10,782 bases of DNA. It comes from Ruminococcus sp. UBA5129 (GTDB lineage Bacteria > Bacillota > Clostridia > Oscillospirales > Ruminococcaceae). The notes under the pieces were generated by a model that saw only the letters and a program-made list of their open reading frames with translations, searched no databases and was not told the DNA's origin. Location: positions 6,491 through 17,272 of the forward strand of contig DHYN01000098.1 of NCBI GenBank assembly GCA_002414125.1, written 5' to 3'. Both the position numbers and the translations under genes were made by a program. Of the stretch, positions 1 through 7,117 are shown piece after piece. Positions within the stretch are counted from its first letter, which is position 1; each line of letters opens with the position of its first letter.

Positions 1-47
1 GCATAAATAAAAGTAAATGCTGTTGCCGTGACCACCGAAAAAAACAC

Positions 48-76
48 TTGAAACGCTTGAAAAAATGTGGTATAAT
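48..76 (+). promoter_or_regulatory. Sigma-A type promoter for the miaB operon
   Basis: TTGAAA at 48-53 and a perfect TATAAT at 71-76 are separated by exactly 17 nt, and a TG at 68-69 makes this an extended -10 as well. Transcription should begin near position 83, leaving a leader of about 35 nt before miaB. A second TTGAAA at 57-62 is too close to the -10 to serve. This is the best promoter match in the window and probably drives miaB through at least miaA, because no convincing terminator interrupts that run. The match to consensus is seen directly; activity and operon extent are inferred. Confidence 0.75.
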
Positions 77-118
77 AATTTATTATGGGATTTTGTACAA
101 TAATAAGGAGAGAGGATC

Positions 119-1477
119 ATGACCGATACACAGAAACTTAAAGCTGTCCTTGCAGATCAGCCTTGTAAAAAGGCATTTGTACGCAGCTTCGGCTGTCAGT
201 TGAATGTCTCAGACGGCGAAAAGATCAAAGGACTGCTTCAAAGCGTAGGCTACACATTCACCGACTCTGAATCCGATGCCGACCTGATAATACTCAACAC
301 CTGTGCTGTCCGCGAAAATGCCGAGGACAGGGTATTCGGTATCATCGGTAGCATGAAGCATCTCAAGGACTCAAATCCCGACCTCATCATCGGCATAAGC
401 GGCTGCATGACAGCGCAGAGCCATGCTGCCGAGAAGATAAAAAAATCGTATCCGCAGGTCGGATTCGTACTTGGTACATCTGCGCTCGATTCGCTCCCGT
501 CACTCATACTCGAGTGCATGGAGGGCGCAAGGTTTGCTTCCGATACGGCTGAACACACCGAGATCTGCGAGGGCTTTGAACAGGTTCGCGAGAGCACGTT
601 CAAGGCGTCCGTGCCGATAATGTTTGGCTGCAATAACTTCTGCACCTACTGCATTGTCCCATATGTACGCGGCAAAGAGCGCAGCCGCCGTCCCGAGGAT
701 ATAATCCGCGAGGTCGAGGGACTCGTCCAAAACGGCTACAAGGAGATAATGCTCCTCGGTCAGAACGTCAACTCCTACGGCAATGACCTTGGCGGTGAAA
801 CAAGCTTTCCGCAGCTTCTCAGACGCATCAACGACATAGACGGTGATTTCATCATTCGCTTCATGTCGTCTCACCCGAAGGATGCAACTCCCGAGCTGAT
901 AGATGTGATACTCGAATGTGATAAGGTCGCAAAGCATCTTCACCTGCCGGTACAAAGCGGAAGCGATGATGTGCTTGAAAGGATGAATCGCCGATATACA
1001 ATAGAAAAGTATCTTGAAACGGTCAATCTCCTAAGAAGCCGCGACCCCGATTTTTCTCTGACCACCGACCTTATCGTAGGCTTTCCGAACGAGACCGATG
1101 AGGACTTTAAAGCTACGCTCCGACTCATTGAGCGCGTGAAATTCGACAATATCTACTCATTCATTTACTCAAAGCGCACCGGCACTAAAGCGGCCCTCAT
1201 CGACGACAAGATCCCCGATGAGGTGAAGAGTGTCCGCATGAGAAAGCTCCTCGAGGTTCAGCGCGGCATCACATCGGAACACTACAAGCGATTTCTCGGA
1301 AAGAGAATGCGAGTGCTCGCCGAAGAGCCCTGCAAAAAGCGCGAGGGCTATATTACGGGCAAAAGCAGTGAATTCATCATTTGCGAATTTCCCGGTGACA
1401 GCTCTATGATCGGACAATTTGTTGAGATCGAGGTCACCAAAACAATGAACTGGGCTGTTGAGGGACGCATCATTTAA
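119..1477 (+). CDS. miaB: tRNA-2-methylthio-N6-dimethylallyladenosine synthase MiaB
   Basis: This radical-SAM methylthiotransferase converts i6A37 to ms2i6A37 in tRNAs reading UNN codons. The 452-residue product has the full family architecture. The N-terminal UPF0004 domain has auxiliary-cluster cysteines C26 (in FGCQLN), C62 (in NTCAVRENAEDRVFG) and C96 (in SGCMTAQ). The radical-SAM CxxxCxxC motif is C171, C175 and C178. LPVQSGS lies at 276-282, and a C-terminal TRAM domain for tRNA binding starts near 386. The ATG is preceded by AAGGAG at 105-110 with 8 nt spacing, and the protein starts just ahead of the domain, so the start is secure. The related MtaB and RimO subfamilies are less likely: the NTCAVRENAEDRVFG signature and the presence of miaA in the same gene group both favour MiaB. 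It is the first gene after the promoter at 48-76. No key residue is missing. Confidence 0.97.
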   Translation: MTDTQKLKAVLADQPCKKAFVRSFGCQLNVSDGEKIKGLLQSVGYTFTDSESDADLIILNTCAVRENAEDRVFGIIGSMKHLKDSNPDLIIGISGCMTAQSHAAEKIKKSYPQVGFVLGTSALDSLPSLILECMEGARFASDTAEHTEICEGFEQVRESTFKASVPIMFGCNNFCTYCIVPYVRGKERSRRPEDIIREVEGLVQNGYKEIMLLGQNVNSYGNDLGGETSFPQLLRRINDIDGDFIIRFMSSHPKDATPELIDVILECDKVAKHLHLPVQSGSDDVLERMNRRYTIEKYLETVNLLRSRDPDFSLTTDLIVGFPNETDEDFKATLRLIERVKFDNIYSFIYSKRTGTKAALIDDKIPDEVKSVRMRKLLEVQRGITSEHYKRFLGKRMRVLAEEPCKKREGYITGKSSEFIICEFPGDSSMIGQFVEIEVTKTMNWAVEGRII

Positions 1478-1498
1478 GATATCTCCTGCACACCGCAG

Positions 1499-1507
1499 TG
1501 ATATAAA
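1499..1507 (+). promoter_or_regulatory. Possible internal extended -10 promoter upstream of ricA
   Basis: TGA-TATAAA at 1499-1507 matches an extended -10 element in the 57-nt gap between miaB and the next gene. No recognisable -35 lies 16-18 nt upstream. A start site near 1514 would leave a leader of about 20 nt including the GGAGG at 1521-1525. The match is short and in A/T-rich sequence, so it may be chance. Confidence 0.25.
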
Positions 1508-1534
1508 TATTTTAACCTATGGAGGAAAACAAAA

Positions 1535-1942
1535 ATGGATATTATTAAGATGACAAGAGAGCTTGGAAAGGCTCTTCAGAACGATGACAGGTACACTGCC
1601 TACATTCTTGCCAAGAAGAAGAATGACGAGGACTCTGAGCTCCAGAACCTCATCGACAGCTTCGATGCAAAACGCAAGGAGCTCAACATCGCTATGTGCG
1701 CCGAAAACAAGGATACCGACAAGATCAAGGAGCTCGACACCGACATCAAGGAGACCTACAACAAGATTATGTCCAACCCCAATATGATCTTCTTCAGCGG
1801 CGCTCAGTCGGCTCTCGAGGAGCTTGTTTCCGAGATCAACCAGATCATCACCATGTGCGCTAACGGCGAAGACCCCGACACTTGTGAAGTTCCCAAGGGA
1901 GGCTGCTCGGGAAGCTGCTCGACTTGCGGAGGCTGCCACTAA
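1535..1942 (+). CDS. ricA: YlbF/YmcA family protein, probable RicA, with Cys-rich C-terminal tail
   Basis: This is a 135-residue, largely helical and charged protein of the YlbF/YmcA (Com_YlbF) family. In Bacillus subtilis YmcA (RicA), YlbF (RicF) and YaaT (RicT) form a complex that binds 4Fe-4S clusters and affects RNA processing by RNase Y as well as competence, sporulation and biofilm development. The helical body spans about 1-110. The tail has cysteines at 117, 124, 128, 131 and 134 with a final His135 (C-x3-C-x2-C-x2-C-H), consistent with cluster ligation. GGAGG at 1521-1525 sits 9 nt before the ATG. The position after miaB and before mutS matches the B. subtilis ymcB-ymcA-cotE-mutS order without cotE, which favours RicA over RicF. 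Twelve of 13 Lys codons are AAG and most Asn codons AAC, a stronger bias than in the neighbours. The family call is firm; the RicA assignment rests on synteny. Confidence 0.82.
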   Translation: MDIIKMTRELGKALQNDDRYTAYILAKKKNDEDSELQNLIDSFDAKRKELNIAMCAENKDTDKIKELDTDIKETYNKIMSNPNMIFFSGAQSALEELVSEINQIITMCANGEDPDTCEVPKGGCSGSCSTCGGCH

Positions 1943-1980
1943 GCGGAAATCCAAATTTTAATTGAAAGGAGCATCGCAAT

Positions 1981-4608
1981 ATGGAGATTGACAGAAGCAG
2001 GATCTCACCCATGATGCAGCAATATTTTGAGGTAAAGGACAAATACGCGGACTGTGTACTCTTCTTCCGCCTCGGTGACTTCTATGAGATGTTTTTCGAT
2101 GATGCCGTTACCGTTTCAAAGGCGCTTGAGCTGACTCTCACGGGCAGGGACTGCGGTCTCGATGAACGAGCTCCGATGTGCGGCGTCCCTTTTCACGCCG
2201 CCGATACCTATATCAAACGCCTTATTGACCTCGGCTACAAGGTCGCCGTCTGTGAACAGCTTACCGACCCTGCCGAGACAAAGGGCATCGTTGTCCGAGA
2301 TGTCATCCGAATTGTTACGCCGGGTACTCTTACGGACAGCAGTATGCTCGATGACGGCAGAAACAACTACATATGCAGCATCTTCTACGATGAAGCCGAA
2401 AAGATCTGTGCAGTCGCCTCGGCTGATATTTCAACGGGTGAGGCTTTCCTCTCAATGTTTGAGGGAAAAGACCTTGAAAACGGTGTTATCAACGAGCTTT
2501 CGCGATGCAATCCTGCCGAGATCATCTTCCCCGAGAGCTTCCTGAGCCTGAAAAACGTTGCTGATTTCATCAAGGTGCGCCTTGAATGTGCGGTAACACT
2601 GCGCGATAAGGAGTGCTTTGATACTGCTCTGAAACGCACCATGCTCGAAGGATTTTTCAGTGCGGAAAAAGTCTCGCAGCTCGGCATCTCGGAAAACGGC
2701 GCCGACTGCGCTGCCGCGTGCGGTCTGTTTGACTATATCAGCGAAACTCAGAAAAGCTCCGTTTCACGCTTCACAAGTATCGAACTGCTCAGCGGCGATG
2801 CCTTCATGGGTCTCGACCTTAACGCACGCCGCAACCTTGAGCTGACTGAGACTCTCCGCAATAAGGAGAAAAAAGGCTCACTGCTCTGGGTGCTCGACAG
2901 CACGCGTACTTCAATGGGACGAAGACTCCTCAAGAACTGGATCGAACAGCCGCTAAAGAGTCCTGCGCGGATCATCGAAAGACTCGATGCCGTTGAAGCA
3001 TTCTGTCTGAAAAGCGTTATCCTCACCGACATCACCGATCTGCTAGACCGAGTTTACGACCTCGAACGACTCATGACCAAGGTCATGTACAAGACTGCCG
3101 CTCCGCGCGATCTCAAGGCGCTTTCGGCAACGGCTCAGCAGCTCCCGCTGATAAAGGCTGAGCTTGCAAAGCTCGAAAGCTCAAAGCTTCTTGCACGACT
3201 TAATGACGATATATCTACGCTTAACGAGATAGTCGGTCTTGTCGAAAATGCTATCATGGACGAACCGCCTGCTACGGTCAAGGACGGCGGCGTCATAAAG
3301 GACGGCTTCAATGAAGAGCTTGATTCGCTCAGAAATATCATGAACAACGGCCGCTCTATTATCGACTCGATCGAGCAGCGCGAGCGTGAGCGAACAGGCA
3401 TCAAGACCCTTAAAATAGGATACAACCGTGTTTTCGGCTACTACATCGAGATAACGCGCTCCTACTACGACCTCATCCCCGAGGGCTATATCCGTAAGCA
3501 AACACTGACCAACTGCGAGCGTTTCATCACCGAGGAGCTGAAAAATGCCGAGAACTCTATCCTCGGCGCTAAGGACAAGGCGCTCTCGCTGGAGGCTGAT
3601 ATTTTCGCGGAGGTACGCGACTTCCTTGCAACGAAGCTCGAAAGCGTACAGAAAACCGCCTCTGCCGTTGCCGCTGTGGACGTCCTTGCCTCGTTTGCAG
3701 AGGTCTCGCTCAGAGATCTCTATGTGAAGCCCGATATTTCCCTCGACGGCTCGATCGACATCCGTGCAGGACGGCATCCTGTCGTTGAGCTTATGCTGAC
3801 AGATGAGATGTTTGTCCCGAACGATGTTTACATTGATAAGAGATCGAGCCGAATGTCGATAATCACAGGACCGAATATGTCGGGTAAATCAACATATATG
3901 CGTCAGACAGCTTTGATCGTGCTCATGGCGCAGATCGGATGCTTTGTTCCCGCAGACTCGGCAAAGATCTCCGTTGTTGACAAGATCTTCACGCGTGTAG
4001 GCGCGTCCGATGACCTCACCGCAGGTCAAAGTACGTTCATGGTCGAGATGAGCGAGGTGTCGGATATTCTGAAAAATGCAACTCCCGACAGCCTTGTGAT
4101 CCTTGACGAGGTCGGAAGAGGTACATCGACTTTTGACGGCGTAAGTATCGCGCGTGCCGTTGCGGAGCATATATGCTCATCGAAAAAACTCGGCTGCAAG
4201 ACACTTTTCGCCACTCACTACCACGAGCTTATCGGTCTCGAAAACGAGCTTGACGGAGTGAAGAACTACAGCATCGCCGTAAATAAGCACGGCGGAACGA
4301 TACGCTTTCTGAGAAAGATCGTCAGAGGCGGAGTTGACGAGAGCTACGGCGTCGATGTAGCTAAGCTCGCAGGACTTCCGAACAAGGTCGTCACACGCGC
4401 ACGCGAGCTGCTTGAGGAAATGGAAAGATCTCACGAGGCACAGAAAGTCCCGAGCACGGCAGATGTCTCCGATCAAATAAGCTTCGGTGCAGTCACCCGA
4501 GAAGCCGCACTGAACATGCTTGAGCGCACTAATATCGATGAGCTCAGCGATGCCGAATGCAGAGGTCTCCTTAAAGATATGCTCGGTATTCTCGGACAAA
4601 TCAATTAA
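1981..4608 (+). CDS. mutS: DNA mismatch repair ATPase MutS
   Basis: MutS recognises mismatches and small loops in DNA and recruits MutL in an ATP-dependent way. The 875-residue product has the usual MutS1 domain order. The mismatch-recognition domain carries F34-x-E36 within LGDFYEMF, the residues that stack on and hydrogen-bond the mispaired base. Connector and core/clamp domains follow, with the conserved YNRVFGYYIEIT stretch near 480-492. The C-terminal ATPase has Walker A GPNMSGKST at 630-638, TAGQSTFMVEM at 680-690, Walker B LVILDEVGRG at 705-714 and FATHYHEL at 743-750. Near the end QISFG at 832-836 resembles the QxSFF beta-clamp-binding motif of B. subtilis MutS, with the last Phe replaced by Gly, and a short helical oligomerisation tail follows. 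AAAGGAG at 1965-1971 precedes the ATG by 9 nt. The gene lies 38 nt after ricA and 15 nt before the next gene, so it is probably cotranscribed with both. Confidence 0.98.
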   Translation: MEIDRSRISPMMQQYFEVKDKYADCVLFFRLGDFYEMFFDDAVTVSKALELTLTGRDCGLDERAPMCGVPFHAADTYIKRLIDLGYKVAVCEQLTDPAETKGIVVRDVIRIVTPGTLTDSSMLDDGRNNYICSIFYDEAEKICAVASADISTGEAFLSMFEGKDLENGVINELSRCNPAEIIFPESFLSLKNVADFIKVRLECAVTLRDKECFDTALKRTMLEGFFSAEKVSQLGISENGADCAAACGLFDYISETQKSSVSRFTSIELLSGDAFMGLDLNARRNLELTETLRNKEKKGSLLWVLDSTRTSMGRRLLKNWIEQPLKSPARIIERLDAVEAFCLKSVILTDITDLLDRVYDLERLMTKVMYKTAAPRDLKALSATAQQLPLIKAELAKLESSKLLARLNDDISTLNEIVGLVENAIMDEPPATVKDGGVIKDGFNEELDSLRNIMNNGRSIIDSIEQRERERTGIKTLKIGYNRVFGYYIEITRSYYDLIPEGYIRKQTLTNCERFITEELKNAENSILGAKDKALSLEADIFAEVRDFLATKLESVQKTASAVAAVDVLASFAEVSLRDLYVKPDISLDGSIDIRAGRHPVVELMLTDEMFVPNDVYIDKRSSRMSIITGPNMSGKSTYMRQTALIVLMAQIGCFVPADSAKISVVDKIFTRVGASDDLTAGQSTFMVEMSEVSDILKNATPDSLVILDEVGRGTSTFDGVSIARAVAEHICSSKKLGCKTLFATHYHELIGLENELDGVKNYSIAVNKHGGTIRFLRKIVRGGVDESYGVDVAKLAGLPNKVVTRARELLEEMERSHEAQKVPSTADVSDQISFGAVTREAALNMLERTNIDELSDAECRGLLKDMLGILGQIN

Positions 4609-4623
4609 AAGAGGTGCAACATT

Positions 4624-5061
4624 ATGCAGCAGTTTGACTATGACCACATGAGATCGGTACTGGAAAAAACAGGTATTTCCTACAATTATCCTGTGTACTC
4701 CTCGATAAACAATATGAGCAGCTTCTTTGCCACGAACATCGCTGTCAGATTCGGATATGCAGCTATCTCTGACAGAGACTCTGTTCTGATATATTCGGCA
4801 GACATGTTCTCGATGATGAATCTGACCGATGCCGTTTGTATTGAGCTTCCGTTTGCAGGTATCCACGATGTAAAGATAAAGCATCACAAGCTGAACGGCT
4901 CGTATACCGTCAATATCAAGGGCATAGCAGGCGGAAAAAAGTACCACTACCGCCTCGAGATACCGTGTAAGCTTATAGGTAAAGCCAAAGGCAAATTCCC
5001 CGATCAGAAGGAAAACAGCGACAGCTTCACCGACATTCTTCAGCGCTGGGTGTCGCGCTGA
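4624..5061 (+). CDS. Unrecognised 145-residue protein between mutS and mutL (possible PH-like fold)
   Basis: I do not recognise a named family. The product has no signal peptide or membrane segment and is expected to be cytosolic. By eye it has an N-terminal helix (about 5-16) and then alternating predicted strands at about 34-48, 53-58, 70-76, 80-88, 93-100 and 106-114. A Lys-rich turn (116-129) and a final amphipathic helix (130-143, FTDILQRW) follow. A beta sandwich capped by a C-terminal helix resembles bacterial PH-like domains, but this is an impression, not a match. AGAGGTG at 4610-4616 is 7 nt before the ATG, and the gene starts 15 nt after mutS and ends 46 nt before mutL, so it is almost certainly translated with the mismatch-repair genes. 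Codon use resembles its neighbours. A role in mismatch repair is suggested only by position. Confidence 0.85.
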   Translation: MQQFDYDHMRSVLEKTGISYNYPVYSSINNMSSFFATNIAVRFGYAAISDRDSVLIYSADMFSMMNLTDAVCIELPFAGIHDVKIKHHKLNGSYTVNIKGIAGGKKYHYRLEIPCKLIGKAKGKFPDQKENSDSFTDILQRWVSR

Positions 5062-5107
5062 TAAAGGCAACACCGCACATTTTTTTGACGAACAAAGGAG
5101 CATCATG

Positions 5108-7096
5108 ATGCCAAAGATCAATGTTCTCAGCAAGGAAATTTCCGAGCTGATAGCCGCAGGCGAGGTCATCGAACGTCCCTCCTCGGTCATCAAGGAGCTT
5201 GTGGAAAACTCAATAGACTCGGGAGCAAAGCATATCACCGTTGAGATAAAAAACGGCGGTACTACTTATATGAGAGTGACAGACGACGGCTGCGGAATGG
5301 CTTTTGAGGACGTTCCCACGGCGTTTCTTCGCCATGCAACGAGCAAGATCGGTTCTAAAAGCGACCTTGACAACATCTGCACCCTCGGATTCCGCGGAGA
5401 GGCTCTTGCTTCGGTCTCGGCGGTGTCAAAGGTCGAGGTAATGACAAAGCCTGCCTGCGAAACCTACGGTACGCTTTACCGCATAGAGGGCAGCACTGAA
5501 ATGCTCCACGAGAAAAGCGGCTGCCCCGACGGTACAACGATAATGATCCGCGACCTGTTCTACAACGTGCCTGCACGTCAGAAATTTATGAAAAAGGACG
5601 TCACAGAGGCAAATGCCGTGAGTCAGATACTCCAGAAGATCACTCTCTCCCACCCCGAAATAGCCTTCCGCATGATACGAGACAACCGCATGGAATTCAA
5701 CTCGTGCGGTGACGGGGAGCTGTTTTCCGCTGTCTATGCTGTCTATGGCAGGGATTTCGCGCGCGATCTCATTGAAGTCGATTACGAATACGAGGGAATT
5801 TCGGTCAAGGGCTACGTCATTAAACCGCTCTATGCCAAGAACAACCGCACATTCCAGAACTTCTTCGTGAACGGACGCTATATCCGCTCACGACTCTGCT
5901 CATCTGCTCTCGAAAACGCATTCAGCAACATGATAATGACAGGGAAATTCCCTGCCTGCGTACTGATGCTCGACCTCGCTCCGTCAGCTATGGACGTTAA
6001 TATCCACCCTGCTAAGGCTGAGGTGCGCTTCACCCATGAAAGAACAGTAACCGATGCGATCTACTTCGCGGTGAAGAACGCCCTCATGAACGACGGGCTG
6101 ATCTACGAATTCGAGCTTAAGCCAAACACCGACTGGACAAAAAAGCCCGAGGTGTCCGAGCCGCTCGATCAGAAGGAATTTATCTTCACCCCCATTGACA
6201 AGATCGCCGAGACCGAAAGAGCAGCCGCTTGGGCACCTGCCGCAGAGCTTCCGTCCCCGAAGCCCGTGAAGCTCCCAGAGCAGAATGTCAGCTCCGCGGA
6301 GACTTTCTTCGACAGCGGTATAACGATGACTCCGAAACCCGAGGATCTTTGTGTCCCGAAAGAAAAGGCTGCTCCCGAACAGCCTGCCGCAGCCGAACCG
6401 CCGAAAACCGACAAGGCAGCGGAAGCTCCCGAGATACCTGCCGAGGGATTCAAATATATCACAAGCAGCTCGTTTGCCAAGAGACCGGAACCCGAAAAAG
6501 CCGCAGCTCCCGTTGAAGAGCCTGAAAAGCCAAAGATACGCGTTATCGGTGAGGCTTTCAAAAACTATATCATGGCTGAGATCGACAGCTCGATCGTCAT
6601 GATCGACAAGCACGCCGCTCACGAGCGAATAATCTTCGAGAGACTAAAAAGCCGAAACTGCCGTCAGTACAGTCAGATGCTCATCACAGGAATACGCGTG
6701 CTGCTGCCGCTGAACGAATTTGATGCTATGGAGAACAATGCCGAGCTGCTCGCCGACATGGGATTCAGCTTCGACTTCTCCGAAAAGCCGACTGTCATCG
6801 CAACGGCTGTGCCGACATTTCTCATGGATCTCGATCTTGACGAAATAATCCCCGAGATCGCCGAAAATCTCTGTATGTGCAGGCACGATCCACAGACGCA
6901 TATTTTTGATGATATGCTCCACACGATCGCCTGCAAGTCGGCTATAAAAGCCAACGACAAAAACGACATCACCGAGCTCCAGGCGCTCGCCGAGCAGGTT
7001 TACAACGATGACAGGATCCGCCACTGTCCGCACGGCAGACCCGTCATGTTCACTATGACCAAAAGTAATATCGAGCATCAGTTCAAGCGAACTTAA
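5108..7096 (+). CDS. mutL: DNA mismatch repair endonuclease MutL
   Basis: MutL couples MutS to downstream repair and, in organisms without MutH, nicks the daughter strand itself. Numbering is from the second of two tandem ATGs (5108), 7 nt after AAAGGAG at 5094-5100; the first ATG (5105) would leave only 4 nt. The GHKL ATPase domain shows E30 and N34 (LVENSID), D59 in TDDGCGM, TSKI at 78-81 and GFRGEAL at 94-100. A Pro/Ala/Glu-rich linker spans roughly 340-470. The C-terminal domain holds the endonuclease motif DKHA-x2-E-x4-E at 500-511 (Gln of the usual DQHA replaced by Lys), ACKSAIKA with C609, and CPHGRP with C640 and H642. The 31-residue spacing between those cysteines matches the B. subtilis metal-site residues C573 and C604. 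Endonuclease activity is therefore expected. The gap to miaA is 21 nt. Confidence 0.97.
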   Translation: MPKINVLSKEISELIAAGEVIERPSSVIKELVENSIDSGAKHITVEIKNGGTTYMRVTDDGCGMAFEDVPTAFLRHATSKIGSKSDLDNICTLGFRGEALASVSAVSKVEVMTKPACETYGTLYRIEGSTEMLHEKSGCPDGTTIMIRDLFYNVPARQKFMKKDVTEANAVSQILQKITLSHPEIAFRMIRDNRMEFNSCGDGELFSAVYAVYGRDFARDLIEVDYEYEGISVKGYVIKPLYAKNNRTFQNFFVNGRYIRSRLCSSALENAFSNMIMTGKFPACVLMLDLAPSAMDVNIHPAKAEVRFTHERTVTDAIYFAVKNALMNDGLIYEFELKPNTDWTKKPEVSEPLDQKEFIFTPIDKIAETERAAAWAPAAELPSPKPVKLPEQNVSSAETFFDSGITMTPKPEDLCVPKEKAAPEQPAAAEPPKTDKAAEAPEIPAEGFKYITSSSFAKRPEPEKAAAPVEEPEKPKIRVIGEAFKNYIMAEIDSSIVMIDKHAAHERIIFERLKSRNCRQYSQMLITGIRVLLPLNEFDAMENNAELLADMGFSFDFSEKPTVIATAVPTFLMDLDLDEIIPEIAENLCMCRHDPQTHIFDDMLHTIACKSAIKANDKNDITELQALAEQVYNDDRIRHCPHGRPVMFTMTKSNIEHQFKRT

Positions 7097-7117
7097 TCCC
7101 GATCGGAGGTCTGATTT

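Noticed and set aside
80..106. A leader hairpin TTATTAT with ATAATAA (80-86 with 100-106) hiding the miaB ribosome site.
   Set aside because: The expected transcription start is near 83, so the left arm is not fully transcribed, and a purely A/U 7-bp stem with a 13-nt loop would be unstable.
5049..5086. Possible intrinsic terminator between the unnamed gene and mutL: GGTGT (5049-5053) pairs with ACACC (5070-5074), then seven Ts at 5080-5086.
   Set aside because: The stem is only 5 bp with a 16-nt loop, its left arm lies inside the coding sequence, and 5 nt separate the stem from the T-run. A terminator here would also cut mutL from its operon.
5085..5090. TTGACG as a -35 element for mutL.
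   Set aside because: A -10 at 17 nt spacing would lie at the mutL start codon, and the bases there do not resemble TATAAT.
5984..6622. A 212-codon open frame on the minus strand inside mutL, and other long antisense frames such as 4177-5238 and 6644-7630.
   Set aside because: They lie opposite clearly conserved genes, have no family resemblance, and arise from the codon bias of the plus-strand genes.
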